This document shows, one piece after another, positions 34,194 to 46,559 of a stretch of 64,000 nucleotides of DNA (positions within the stretch are counted from its first letter, which is position 1; every line of letters begins with the position of its first letter). Under the pieces are notes generated by a model, which worked only from the letters and a program-made list of their open reading frames with translations, was not told the origin of the DNA and ran no database searches. The stretch lies in contig NC_071333.1 of the NCBI RefSeq assembly GCF_010183535.1, forward strand, positions 1,240,001 through 1,304,000, given 5' to 3'. Both the position numbers and the translations under genes were made by a program. The DNA comes from Caenorhabditis remanei (lineage: Eukaryota > Nematoda > Chromadorea > Rhabditida > Rhabditidae).

Positions 34194-34661
34194 ATGTCTC
34201 AACACCGCCGAGAAACCCCAAAACAGTTCAAAAAGAAAAGTGAGGAAGATTATCAGAAAGAATTGGAGGCGTTATGGAAGAAGGTGGAAGAGACTGAGGA
34301 AAAAGATGTTGAGATGAGAGAAGAGGAGAGAAACATGTTTGAGAAGACTAAGGAAATGGAGAAAGCAATTGCTGCTCAAGAAGAAAAAATCAAAATCAAA
34401 AAAAGAGAACTTTCGGATACAACCAATGCGCTGGAGAAAGCCATGAGAGAGATTGAAGATCTCAACGTAACTCTCAATAATGAGAAAAACACTAAAATTG
34501 CAAGAGAGAAAGTTTCAAAGGAAATAGTTTTATCACTGGACGAAGAAGTTAACTACTATGCCTTGCAGATAATATATCTGACTAAGGAAGTTGACCAACT
34601 TTTGAAAAAAATCAAAAAAGCAAAGAGCAATAATGGTGGGAAAGGCAAAACATCCGATTAA
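34194..34661 (+). CDS. Coiled-coil protein, 155 aa, paralogue of the 29532-29993 gene
   Basis: Single exon starting MSQHRRETPKQFKKKSEED, with an ATTCCAG acceptor 4 nt before the ATG, consistent with trans-splicing or a 5' UTR intron. Nearly the whole length is a charged heptad-type coiled coil, with a lysine-rich, glycine-containing tail (NGGKGKTSD). The motif SLDEEVNYYALQIIYLTKEV corresponds to the HEAEHFADRVISLKKEN segment of the gene on the opposite strand. The two genes have inverted matching flanks, so they probably arose by inverted duplication. The function is unknown. Confidence 0.65.
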   Translation: MSQHRRETPKQFKKKSEEDYQKELEALWKKVEETEEKDVEMREEERNMFEKTKEMEKAIAAQEEKIKIKKRELSDTTNALEKAMREIEDLNVTLNNEKNTKIAREKVSKEIVLSLDEEVNYYALQIIYLTKEVDQLLKKIKKAKSNNGGKGKTSD

Positions 34662-34804
34662 TGTGAGTTTTCTCATTCTCCGTCTGTTTGTTTTCTTTTA
34701 TTTATTTATTTATTTATTTTGAATACGCACGCAAGGTACGTGAAAATTAAGAATTGAGAGTTCAATATGTCCGTGTCCGTTATCCTTAAAAACGTGAACT
34801 TCCT

Positions 34805-35293
34805 TCATGTACTGCATTTCCTTTTCTTATTTCTTGCTTTGAAAAAAGTTTCGAAAGTAAGAAGCAAAGACCATACGCGATAGATACCAGGTGAAACACA
34901 CGAGATTAGCGGCCGCATTATTACTCGAGTACGAAACACGAACTTGTACTTCAATTCTCGAAACTTTAGCCAATGTCGATCTTTTGCTTTCTTCATCTTT
35001 CTTCCATATAACTTCCTGGTTTTTCTTTGACTCATCATCTTACGTTTTCTAACAATTTGAAGCTCCTCTTGCACCATCTCCCATTTTTTCTTCTGTGACC
35101 TAATACGACGTTTGATCTCTTGCCTTTCTTTCCTAACAGCTCTTCTGTCGGATTCCCATTGTTCTCTTAACTCCGCTGCCAAGATAGCTGCCAGCTCACG
35201 GAAACACCCACTTTCTTTTAAAACTTGAACGAAATCCTTCACATCCATATTGACGATTCCTATTCTCTTTTTAACTTGAGTCCCTCTTGCCAA
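34805..35293 (-). CDS. Possible small basic protein, 162 aa
   Basis: An uninterrupted minus-strand frame. The N-terminal half (MDVKDFVQVLKESGCFRELAA at residues 16-36 onward, quoted in part) looks helical, followed by a very basic stretch rich in R and K (residues 55-110). No splice sites, family or polyadenylation signal confirm it. It could be a real single-exon gene, a retroelement fragment or chance. Codon content in the first 110 residues favours coding. Confidence 0.4.
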   Translation of the reverse strand: MARGTQVKKRIGIVNMDVKDFVQVLKESGCFRELAAILAAELREQWESDRRAVRKERQEIKRRIRSQKKKWEMVQEELQIVRKRKMMSQRKTRKLYGRKMKKAKDRHWLKFRELKYKFVFRTRVIMRPLISCVSPGIYRVWSLLLTFETFFKARNKKRKCST

Positions 35294-35737
35294 CCAATCA
35301 TTGATGAAAAAAATTTGGGAATGAAAAAAATTTGGGAACTTAATTAAAATATTTTCGTATTTCCAGGGTCAAAGATTGGTTCTTCCTTGTGTCCGATTCT
35401 CAACAACAACATAGCTGTTTTTACTATTATAAGTCAGCTAACAATTTTTGATTTTTTTGCAAAATAATATCTCCACTTTTTTTATATATATATCTCCACT
35501 TTTTTTCTTTTTTTTTTGAATAAATTAGTTCTTGGATATATCTTCTTATCAAAAAGTCATATTCATTTTGAAAATAGAATGATTATGTGAGTTTCTTCAA
35601 TCTTTCACATGATATAAAGTATGGGAAATTGCGAAAGTTCTTTTGACATTTCCCTATCCCTCTCCTTTTCTTCCCACAGCTGTGTGTCTATCTTCTTTTC
35701 CCTTGTCCAAGCAAAATATATAATCTATGTTCGTTAG

Positions 35738-35905
35738 TCGGAGGCTTCGACGGTCAAGAAGAAAGTTTTTAAAGAAGAAGTGTTGTCGTTGGAACACGGA
35801 GTCGAACACTACGCCTTGAAAGTATTGTCTTTGACTGAAGACAATGAGAAATTAAAAAAAGCTAAAGAATCTGGGAACAACCTTTGCGGAATAAAACAAA
35901 CCTGA
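35738..35905 (+). pseudogene. Coiled-coil gene fragment, third family member
   Basis: A 55-codon frame after a GTTAG acceptor-like site encodes VLSLEHGVEHYALKVLSL and ends GIKQT then TGA. It aligns with the C-terminal halves of the two coiled-coil genes nearby. No 5' part is recognisable. The sequence just upstream (35600-35725) is an inverted match to 27930-28060. Confidence 0.5.
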
Positions 35906-37605
35906 CTAGGGTTAGTTTCACTTCAAAAAAATGAGGTTCGGATTTCCAGAATTTTCAGACCCAAATTTCCAGTCAATAAGCATAACTCTGCAAGGTCTGA
36001 CAACGCCATTTAATTGAGCACATTCGAAACTATATGTGTGCCAAGTTTCAGATAATTCTCGCACAAAAAAGTTGTTAATTGCAAAGTTCTAGGTTTGATC
36101 TACACAGGCTTTCCCACCATGGCTCTATTTGCGAGTACAATCGCGCTCTATTTGGTTTCTTCACGCACATCGTCTAGCTTCTCTACGTCTCTGTGCTATT
36201 TCGTGTCACTCACTATGCAATTAGCATTGCGACACACGGGTCGAGAGAGAGGGTACTGTATACAATTGTCTGCAATTACACGGCGACCGAGAAATAGTAC
36301 ACTAAAGTCGTGGGACGCAGAGACTATTTGATGTTGCGAAGATCCTCGCAGAGGTCGCGTAACGTGAGGCTATCGCTTGAAAGAAGGATATTTGGATATA
36401 TGAGAACGGTGTCTTGAGGTGGAGGAGGACAGCTTAAGGTGGCGGAGGAAAAGACCACCGTAACCTGGAGGAAAATTCACGGAGTCATTTATAGCTCTAC
36501 GGTTCCAAAAATTTGTAAGCTCGCAGATCAAAAATAAGGCTACATTTTTCTAGTTGACAACTTTGTGATAGCTATTCCAGATTTAGAGATATGTGCCTTC
36601 AAAAAATTAAAATTAAAAATTGTTTTTTTTCGGAATATTCTATTTATCCTGGATAGTTATAATTTGAGAAACCACACGAATGAGCTCATTATCTGGGAGA
36701 TCTGACATCAAGAATCGGAAAATTTCAAATTTTAGGAGTTTGAATTGATAAAAAATTGAACGGCATGGAAGTTTTGAAAATTTTTAAATTCAGAAAATTC
36801 TCTGATTTTAAAACCTCATAACTCTTGAACTGGTTCTCCAAATTTTTTCAAAGTTGTATTATGTAAAACAGTAAAAAAAAGCAGAGCAAAATCTAAATTC
36901 TCGTGTAAAATAACACTATAAATTTATAGATTTTACTAGTTTTCCAGACTGTCGAAAAAAAGTGACACCACTTTTATTATTAAAAAATCTGAAAAATACC
37001 CAAACTTTGGAAACTTATAACTCAAGAATATAAAATTCACTTTTTTTGAAAATTATACCAATCGATAGGAAATTTCAAAAATTACATTTTCCAGTTTGTT
37101 TAATTTTGTTTAATTTTTTGTCTTTCATGATCAGTTTGTGTGCAGAGAGACTCCAGGCAGAGGAGCGCTCGATTTAAGTAAGCCTAACTTTAAAGGCCCG
37201 TAACTCATGAACCCATTAACCGCTTTTTATGAAAATTATATTTTTGAAAAGATCATGTCAAAATCTGTCTTTTTATACAAATTTATTAATCATTTTTCAG
37301 ATTTTGCCAACTTCCCATGCTCCTAAATTAATACTCCAGTCAAACGTAGCACAGCAGCTAGATGTATGATAGATTCAAATCAAATCTAGTCCAAAGATCA
37401 AATCATATCTCCGAGCTGCCCTATCAACCCCACAATACCCTTATCGGCCTGGGACAACTGTTAACTCTGGCCCGTCCTCCAGCATATGACGCCCCTTCTC
37501 TCTTTCATTCACTCACTCACTTTCACTCGCTTCACTTCGATTGGATTGGAGGACCTCCCAATCCACTAGTCTACCATACTTTCGCCTATCTTCTATCTAT
37601 TGATC
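35906..37605. other. No gene; degenerate repeats
   Basis: From about 36470 to 37340 a phrase of the type TAACTC(A/T)(T/A)GAAC followed by TTTTTGAAAATTATA recurs about four times in variant form, suggesting a decayed tandem or dispersed repeat. 36110-36330 has a GC-richer segment (TCTCTACGTCTCTGTGC) with a 78-codon frame but no gene signals. Confidence 0.45.
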
Positions 37606-40600
37606 ATGAATCCTATTTTAATTTTTCTGGTCGCTGGAGCCCTGGCCGCCAGCTTTACCGATGAAAAAATCGAGGCGGCCGCCGCCAAATGTTGTGTGAA
37701 GAAAGAGGAATGTTGCCGGGAAGTTATCAGATTTGGGTATTCATCCATTGAAACGGGCGGTCCAATCCATTTTAAAAATTTCCAGACTCCCCGTACGATG
37801 TCGCTATGAGAAAGAGAAGGAACTCCCGAGAATTGTGTATAATTGTCTGCAGAGGGAGCTGTTTGATAAGGAGGAGGAGAAGCATCAGCGTGTGGAGTTG
37901 GATGGTGAGTTACAGTAGGATACAGTAGGGTTACAGTATGCTACAGTAAGCTAGAGTAACCTAAAACATGAAAAGGTCTATGCTAATGATATAAACGTTT
38001 TCGAAATGTATTCGAAATGATACACGTAACAAATTTCCGACCGACCGCCTCCTCCCCAACATTGATTGGTCGGAAGGGCCGATACTTCACACTCATTTTT
38101 CCATTCAGTGTCTCTTTTTGATAAAAATTTTGTTAGAGTTTTTGGCAAAACTGAAAAAAATGTTAAAAGATTTTAAATATTGATTCTAAATAGGATTTAT
38201 GGGGTTTTAGACCCCCAAAAATAGATTTTTGCATAGTTTTTCATCATAAAATTCATTTTCCGCATCTTTCTACTCTTCTCCTCGACGCCCGGGGACCACG
38301 AGACGCTCTCTCTCTCTCTCTTGATTTTCACCACGGTCAAAAACCGTGATCCAGATTTTTTTGGCCAGAAGTTCCGAACTATTCTGATAGAGAAAAACAC
38401 GCTCTTTCGATTGGTACTTGTTTTAGATAGGGTTGATTGGATGGTTTTCGAGGAATTTGAGATTAAAGTTATATATTTTTTAAATTTATTTCAAAAAAAA
38501 ATTTCGAAGGAGAAGCTTGGAATCTTCAAATTTATTGTTTTTAAGCCGCAAATTCTTTTAAACCTGCTCTCGGTTCTTTAATTTTCACTTCTTGGGGGTA
38601 CGGTACCTTTTTCTAAATGTGCTAAATGCTTCTCATCTTCTACCAAGCCCTGCCGGAGCCCAATCTCATATATCACCCCTGCGACAAATGCTCGGCAAGC
38701 CGATAGACCACCTGTTTAGTTGTTTTCAGTGTGGAGAGCACTGGATGAGTGCTCCGGAGGAGGGAGAAAACAGAATCTCTTCTTCGGCCGACGAGTCACA
38801 ATTTATTGTGGGGGGCACCTACCTACCAAGCAAAAATTGTCACATCCCTCACATATATTGACATTCCCATCGACTACAACAACCTCGTACCCCATCAGAC
38901 TACTCGAGAGACCCCCTCGGACCCGCTAGGACAAGACCATATGCCAGATGACAGTTGCGTTGGAGAGTGACGATTACGGGTGACGAGAGACACCATAAAA
39001 TAGTCGGAGGACACAGAGAAAATGCGAGCAGTAGGCTGAGATCGGTTGGGGGGACGGCATATGATGGGTGGGGCTGATGGGGACAGTCAATAATATCGAT
39101 TGAGGTGGTGAGGCTACCGTAGTCCTCAGGACAAAACTTTTCAAAAATTTTCAAAAAAAAATTATTTTAACCCACATTTGAACCATAAGAGAATTAATAT
39201 CCCCATTTTGAGCCTAAGAAAATTTGGGCCCCACCATACGCCCAAAAAATTTCAAGCCCACATTTTAATCCTCAAAAAATTTAAACCCCCACTATAGGGC
39301 CAAAAACATTCAAGCCAGTTTAATCCCCCCACCCTTAACGCGCTTTTAGCTACTTTGAGCAAAAAAAAACAATTTTTCTTAAATTTTGAATTTTTTTTTG
39401 GGAAAAAATTCATGACTCCTCAGACGCCACAAGTCTTGGCCTTGGAGGCGGATTTTTTAATTCTTTTCAAATTTTCCCGCCATATTTTCCATCAGCAACC
39501 TCATACCCCCTCAGACTCATCGAGAGACCCCCTCGGACCCGGTAGGACCAGACCGTATGCCCGACGACAGTGGCGTTGGAGAGTGACGAGAGATCGTTAC
39601 TCACCATAGAATAGTTGGAGAACACAGAGAAAGGGTGAGCGATAGGCTGAGATAGGCTGGGGGCAGCACGCGTTGTGTGAGCCTGATGAGGACAGTCAAT
39701 AGTATCGATCGAGGAGGTGAGGCCACCAAATTTCCGTCCCCCCTCCATTTTTACGACCCACCGAAAACTCGAAATCCGGAAATAATCTGAGTCCAAGAGA
39801 CCGTATATTTTCTGTGACCAGGAAATAATTTGAAAACTTTAAGCCAACAATTTTCCGACACTGTCGTACCGCCTTGAATCCTGGGAACTCAAAGTTTGGG
39901 CGGCTCCTAGATTTTTTAGGATGTCCTCCCCAGGTGGAGCGTGAGACCTTCGGAAGGCTCAAAATCAAAAATTGTCCTGAAAATGTTGTGAATTTTTTCG
40001 TACCGCCCGTCTTCAGCGCACTGAAATAAAGAACTCAAAATGCGTTTAAACTTGAGGTAGCCCTTAAGGCGCTTTTAGCTACTTTAAGCATTTTTTCCTA
40101 AAATTTGAATGCCGCTATATTTTCCATCTATGCAATCAGTGCGTAGCATACATTAGAGGAGCTAAATCGACGCGTCATATTCGCTGCAACCTCGTACTCC
40201 CTCAGACCCCTCGAGAGACCCCCTAGAACCCGGTAGGACCAGACTGTATGCCAAATAACCGTTGCGTTGGAGAGTGACGAACAGGTAGGCGAGAGATCGT
40301 CACTCACCATAAAACAGTCGGAGGACACAGAGAACCTCGCACCTCCTCAGACCCCTCGGACCCGGTAGGACCGGACTGTATGCCCCGTATGCCAGATGAC
40401 CGTTGCGTTAGAGAGTAACGATTACGGGTGACGAGAGATCGTTTCTCACCATAAAATAGTCGGAGGACACAGAGAAAATGCAAGCAGTAGGCTGAGATAG
40501 GTTGGGGGGACGGCACATGTAGGGTGAGGCTGATGGGGACAGTCAATAATATCGATTGAGGTGGTGAGGCCACCAAATATACGCCCCACTGAAAACTCAA

Positions 40601-42928
40601 AATCCAGGCGGTCTGAGTTCAAGAGATAGTATATTTTCTGTGACCGGGAAAAAATTACCTTCGGGAGGCTCAAAATCGAAATTTGGCCTAAAATGTTGTG
40701 ATTTTTTTTGAAAAAAATACTCAAAATCCGTTTAAACTTGAGGTAGCCCTTTAGGCTCTTTTAGCTACTTTGAGCAATTTTTCTTAAATTTTGAATTTTT
40801 TTTGTTTGTAAAAATTCATGACTCCTCAGACGCCACAAGCTTAGGCCTTAGAGGCGGTTTTAAAATTTTTTTTTCAAATTTTCCCGCCATATTTTCCATC
40901 TGCAACCTCATACCTACTCAGACCCCTCGAGAGACCCCCTCGGACCCGGTCAGACCAGACCATATGCCAAATGACAGTTGCGTTGGATAGTGACGATTAT
41001 AGGTGACGAGAGATCGTTTCTCACCATAAAATAGTCGGAGGACACAGAGAAAGGGCGAGCGATAGGCTGAGATCAGTTGGGGAAGACGGCATACGTTGGG
41101 TGGGGCTAACGGGGACAGTTAATAGTTTTGATTGCGGTGGTGAGGCAATCCAATTTCCGTCCCCCTCCATTTTTACGCCCCACTGAAAATTCAAAATCCG
41201 GGCGGTCTGACTCCAGACCTTCGGAAGACTCAAAATCAAAAATTAGCCTACTTTGAACAGGTTTTCACAAATTTTGAATGTTTCTTTCGGAAAAAAATCA
41301 TGACTCCTCAGACGCCACAAGCCTAGGCCTTAGAGGCGGTTTTAAAATTTTTTTTTCAAATTTTCCCGCCATATTTTCCATCTATGCCATCAGTCAGACC
41401 CTTAATCCTTCCCTCATATCTCCCTTCTCAGGTCATAATTCCTCTCGCTTCTCTGAATCTCTCACTCTCTCATCTCACTCGAGCAAACACCTTAGATAAT
41501 TGTCACTGCCAACGGCTATTCCCTAAACTCCGCCCCCTGACTCCGCCCATCCCACATCCGCCCATCCATCTACCCACCCAGTCATATTCCTCATTCAGAC
41601 ATCGTTTGCTGTCAAGTCTTCCTCAAGGATCAATTCGATCCGAAGGGGCGGTGCGAAAGGATTTGCAAGACGGCTATGGAGTCACCGTCCTATTCGGAGA
41701 CCGTCAAGTTGCAGAGGATCAAAGAGTGCACAATTGTGGAGAATCCAAGATTCCAGGTGAGTTGTGTAACCGCGCTCTAATCAGAATCTGAGTTATGGTG
41801 AACAAGTGCGCTCCATTGCACGCTTTTTCATATGCTATGGCGGGAACAATTGTTCGCTAGAGCGCTCTTACCACCCTATGCTATAAGTCATGGTAAACGC
41901 GCTCTAATGAGAATATAAGTTATGGTAAGTAAGAGCGCTCCACCGCTCACCACTTTATGGGCTCCGTTAAGCATTTCTAGGTTGAGCAAACGCGCTCCAT
42001 TGTTCCCCACGCAAGAAAAATTGAGTTGCATCATATCCCCTTTTGAATCTGAGATGATAGCTGCCCCGCCCCTTTTTTCTCCCGCCACCTTGTGATCTGC
42101 CGTAAGAACCCTGATAACCAACAGCCGCTAGATTAAAGAGAAGGAGGAAAATAAGATGCACATACATACACAGACCAGGACACCAGAACAAACAGAGATA
42201 CAGACCAGACATCGAATTCTGCTCAGCTCTGTCTGCTCGGGTGTCTGTCTGTGTGTCCGCATGCCCTGATGTCCGTAATTTACGATTTTCGAAAGTTCTC
42301 ATGAAATTTTGGGAATCTGAAAAGCTGAAACCCGAAAGGGTGTGCGGAGCTTAGTGAAAAATTTTGATATATCGAAAAAAAATTAATCATTAGAAGGCCT
42401 TCCGATGTTTGTGTGTGTTTTCGGATATCCGGATATCCAGATTTCAAGACTCTGAAGTTTCTACGAAATTCGGATATCTGAAAAGGGGGCGGAGCTTAAA
42501 TTTAGTAAAAAGCTTTAATCTACCTTAAAATTCATCCGATCATTAGAGTTCGGATTTCTAGTTTTTGATACTTTCATGAAAATCTGAAATTTTTTGAATC
42601 TATATTAGCTTGGCACAGTTCTTACAACTGCGCTCCACCGAAATGCCCTTGAAAAATGTATATTTTTCTCTGAGTCTCTCAATTTCGCACACAATTTTCT
42701 TCGGTTTCGGTAGAGCGTGGTTGTTAGAAGCGTGCCGTGCTTGTATATTTTTGAAACCAAACCAATCAATAATCAATAGATATTTCTTTTCAGTGCTTCA
42801 ATCAATGCCGTGCACTCCGTCGTGAAGGAATTAACATCGAAGTTATGCGTCAAGACGAGTACTGTAACACCACCTCCACCCAGCATCCCCCACTCCAGAA
42901 GAAGATTTTCCGACGTCGTTGGCTCTGA
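37606..42928 (+). CDS. Secreted cysteine-rich protein, 180 aa
   Basis: Four exons, 37606-37736, 37786-37904, 41599-41756 and 42794-42928, total 543 nt in frame. The N-terminus MNPILIFLVAGALAASF is a clear signal peptide, so the product should be secreted. The mature part has 14 cysteines, including three CC pairs (KCCVKKEECC and IVCCQV), an even number that fits disulfide bonding. Two similar blocks (CC, then C, then NCLQ or RICK) suggest an internal duplication. The C-terminus is basic (KKIFRRRWL). The second intron is about 3.7 kb and full of repeats, far longer than the first (49 nt). I do not recognise the family. Confidence 0.82.
38880..41240. repeat. Degenerate tandem repeat in the large intron
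   Basis: Five occurrences of a block with CTCGAGAGACCCCCTCGGAC, a GACCAGACCGTATGCC-type phrase, GCGTTGGAGAGTGACGA, AGTCGGAGGACACAGAGAA, TAGGCTGAGAT and GGACAGTCAATA, starting near 38880, 39490, 40190, 40340 and 40905. Between them CATGACTCCTCAGACGCCAC and TTTTCCCGCCATATTTTCC recur (39411, 40818, 41298). Units are about 600-700 bp and GC-richer than the flanks. No protein is encoded. Confidence 0.75.
41760..41980. repeat. Short tandem repeat in intron 3
   Basis: The phrases GCGCTCTAATNAGAAT, AGTTATGGT and AGAGCGCTC / AAGTGCGCTCCA alternate several times in direct and inverted form. Confidence 0.5.
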
Positions 42929-45046
42929 ATCCTGAATCCTCCCCCACCTCTATCCATGTCAAAGTGTCATCCGGGCACGTGTACTTCCGCAAGACGCGTG
43001 GGCCCACCTACCCCCAATCAGTATTTAATCGATAATTACAAACCTTTCTACGCAAATGGTCATATCTTGGCATCCCACCTGAAAAGGAAGGAAATGGGCC
43101 AACCAATTTAATATTTGAGCAATTTCCTTTTAAATTTTTTTAAAATTTGGCGGGTACAATTTTTTGAAACTTTTTGAAAATCGGAAAAAAACTTTTTTTT
43201 CAAAGACTTGAAAACATTTTATATCACTAAACCACATTTTTTTCACTGATTCCAATGGTAGTAATTTTATTTCTTTAAACCGTCTCCACGCAGAGTTATG
43301 CCGCTTTGAAAATACCACCATTAGAATCAGAAAAACATGGGAAGCTTTAATATAAAAATATAAAAAATACTTTTTGAAAAAAAAAAGTTTTAAAAAAATT
43401 TCAATGCTTTTCAAATTTTCCCGCCAAATTTCCTATCTATGCAATCAGTGTCATACGGGCATGTGTTCCCTCAAGAACTTATGGGTCCCATTACCATTTT
43501 TCTCTGAAATTCTCTTAAAGAGTTTCAGTCATTCTATCCTTAACGTGTCATATCTTGGCGTTTATCTATCTAGATGGATAGGCGGGCCAATTTACTAATT
43601 ACTTAATCACCTAATCATTTTTTAACTGTATCATGCCCAAATCCTGTATTTTGCCTAATCTTCCCAATTGTTTTACGTGAAAGGTGGTCTTCATCTCAAT
43701 TTTTTGTTAAATCTCTCTCAATCTCGTGTATTCATTTCTTGAATTTCCAGTATAATGCTTTACTAATTCGGTTGAAACAGAATAAAAACATTTTGTTTCA
43801 AATTTGTCTTAAAACAAAAAGTTGTGATAAAAGACATTCAGTTGAATTATAAGTTATCATTTGCTTATGCAGATTAGAGAAAACAAAAAAGTCACAAAAG
43901 ATAGAGGAGCATTTGAAGGACTTCAGACAAAAATAGAACAGAAGAGCAGGAGGTGTCAACGAGAGTGCGCTGAGCTTATTATAGATATAATTTACGCTCC
44001 GACAGAGAAGAAGAGAGTGTGAATGATGAAATGAAGATGACGACTGGATAACACATGACGTAATAAGCCAGTGGCATTGAGAAAAAGTGCATATAGACAA
44101 TGTGTCTAATGTAATGGCGTAAATCAAGAAGGGAAAGATTATTAAATGCAACTTTCTATTGAGAATTTAGTTCACGTGTTTTTCTTGACTAGGGGGTGTT
44201 GAAAGCGAACGGATAAATAGGTGTATGGACAAAACATCTCCAAACGCCAAATAACAGGTTAGTATAACCATATTTAATCTCGTTCATAGCTCAGCTCATT
44301 CTCAACAGTTTAACATGAAATTAGTATCAAAGTGAATCATTTCTGACGTTTTATAAGTTCTCGTTAAAAGATTTTCAAGAATAGACCTTACCTCCAAAAT
44401 TACTGGTTGCTCTTATACACCATTCCTCACTTTTCCGCAATATAGAGAAAAGGGTAGGGCAGCGGGGGACACATTACACAGACAGAGAAAAACAACTACG
44501 GAGGTTGGAACTTTTTTCTCATGTTGAAATAACATAAATACAGTTTTCATATGACAAGTTATGATTTCGAAGTTCGGGTCCCTGGTAACGCATTACTCGG
44601 TGGTTTGTCAAGATCGGCGTCTTTCATTTTAAGTTCATGGGAGGATATTTCTAACTAGACACCAGTAAAACTAGACACCGACTACATTTGAAATCGAAAA
44701 GTGGGCGGAGACTATAGTGAGTAAGAAGTGTGAAAGAGGGAAAGAATGCGGCGATGACAGATGAGGATCGGAGAAACAAATAAAGACGAAAGGATGGCGA
44801 AAAATGTAGAATTCTGAGTGAAAAGTGTAGAGATGATTGTATTTTGTACGTTTTAAGGCTGAATTTGATTTTCTGTAGCTAATTTTTGATGCTTTCTGTT
44901 GAAAGCATGATTTGAAAAAAAGAGAGAAAGAGAACAGGTATGAGCTACAATAATAGTTTATTAAAAGACAAAAATTCCTGCTAATTTATTCATTTAAAAA
45001 AATTGAAGACGACTTACAAAAATCACAAGTTTTTGATTCAAAAACA
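42929..45046. other. No gene; duplicated flank and repeat E
   Basis: 42955-43110 and 43440-43600 are related: CATCCGGGCACGTGT versus CATACGGGCATGTGT, then TCATATCTTGGC and GGGCCAA in both. This looks like a duplicated 3' flank of the cysteine-rich gene. The first copy of repeat E is at 43900-44160. 44600-44780 matches 47680-48080 in part. Confidence 0.5.
43900..44160 (+). repeat. Repeat E, copy 1
   Basis: It has the landmarks AGCAGGAGGTGTCAACGAGA, GAAGAAGAGAGTGTGA, TGACGTAATAAGCCAGT and GCGTAAATCAAGAAG. Other copies are near 46560, 47095 and 50380, all in the same orientation and interleaved with the F-box genes. Confidence 0.7.
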
Positions 45047-46388
45047 TTAAAATGGTATACCGTTTTCAGTGAAAAACCAACGTAAAAAGTTGTGGTAGGA
45101 TTTGCCTAGCCTCATTTCAAGGAGTTCTTTTGGAGATGTTGTTGAGTCTAATAGGATATCCTTCACACGTTTGTGGAGATATTTATCTCCCCAGCCGATT
45201 CTGTAATAAATATTTTCACACTCCAGTAAATTGTATTTTGTTTATGCTTCAACACTTACATGAATTTCGTGTCAGAATACATATGATATGCAGTTTCAGT
45301 CTCCTTTTTTTTGAATTCATCAAACAAATCCGATAATTCAGGTAATGGATACGGTTGGATCAGCTCCATTTCCAGACAATTTCCGGTCCAATTCTCGAAG
45401 AATGGTTTGAATGGAAGAATACCGACTGAATGCAGTTCAAGGCGATCGACGCTCTTCCATTGCTGTGTGCGAGACATAACAAGATATTGGTCTTGGAACA
45501 TGTACACTTCCAGTTTGAGATGCTGCAGTTTTCGAGGGTCCGCATATTTGAGAAAAGTTGTAATATCGTAATCGTTACTATTAACTTTTTCTACAAATCT
45601 CAAGTCTTGAATATTGATAGAATTTTTTGGGATCTTAAAATCAACCATAGCTTTCAACATTTGCTTGAAACGATCTCCTAATTTCTCGTCGGAATAGACA
45701 TTCATTGTGAGAATTTGAGTCTCCGGGTTTCTTAGAATAGCCATCAACTGCACTAATCGGTCCTTTTTCTTGAGCTCACATAATTGGCCAGTCCCTTCCA
45801 AAATGATCACTTCAAATTCGTTGGCATTGAACACGATATCAATTTGAGTAAAAATGAATCCGGAGTTTTTTAGTAACATTTTATCGAATGGCGTCATTAG
45901 GCGCACGAAGCATCTGAAAAAAAATAGTAGGAAACAATGAACGATCCCTGAGAGACTGAACTTTCCGTTGCATTCAAATGCCCAAAAATTTGAGTTTTGA
46001 TAGACGTAGGCACGCCATGCCAAGTTGGTGTTGCCTTCACTTTTACTTCAATTGGGTTCTGGAACAAAACAATGTAAGAAAACTGTTGAGAATTTTTCTA
46101 CCGCTTTCATTTTTAACACACCTGAACGTTTTCTTCGTTCCCCACTGCCTGAATTGCTTCGGGAGTTTTTCCAACTGGAATTCCGTTTGGGTTTGTTACT
46201 TGAACAGGGATAATGGTCATTTGCAGTGAGTTTGGAATTCCCACGGCAACTGGGCTTTGCAAGTTCTCAGTTTTTAAAGTTTTTGGGGAAAGCATTAGTG
46301 CTGAGGCGTTGAGCTTTGGTTGGGGAGCAACCTCAGCACTCGATAAGTTGATTCCACTATTGAACAGTTTTGAAGAATGTTCATCCAT
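45047..46388 (-). CDS. F-box/FTH-like protein, copy 1, frame break between exons 2 and 3
   Basis: Exon 1 (46388-46122, MDEHSSKLF), exon 2 from 46058 (NPIEVKVKATPTWHGVP), exon 3 (45913-45260) and exon 4 (45200-45047). Exon 2 has the look of an F-box start (W..VP..IK..IF..L), the module that docks substrate adaptors to SCF ubiquitin ligases. Exon 3 carries a segment like the nematode FTH/DUF38 domain (FLKYADPRKLQHLKL, then TQQWKSVDRLELHS). Such genes form large, fast-evolving families in Caenorhabditis. Exons 1 and 2 and exons 3 and 4 join in phase. From exon 2 to exon 3 the only phase-compatible GT donor I find (at ACGTCT) would remove the F-box helix. The gene is therefore either spliced unusually or damaged. 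Confidence 0.6.
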
Positions 46389-46559
46389 TTTGAACGCTGT
46401 AAAACTAAATTTTTGTTTCGAACATTGTATAAAATGAGGAAACAGCTTTCGTAGAAAATGTTGAAGAAATTCAGATAAACAGAACAGATAAGGTGGAGAT
46501 AAGCAGAAGCATTCTAGTGCAAAACAAAAACTTATTTTTATGTGCATATGCGAATTAGA

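Noticed and set aside
38900..41239. Several minus-strand frames ending SLCPPTILW
   Set aside because: They come from the tandem repeat in the intron of the cysteine-rich gene and differ in frame and length from unit to unit.
45256..46023. Continuous 255-codon frame starting MAWRAYVYQ
   Set aside because: Its first 37 residues are the exon 2 and intron sequence read in the wrong frame. The real homology begins at the exon 3 acceptor (45913).
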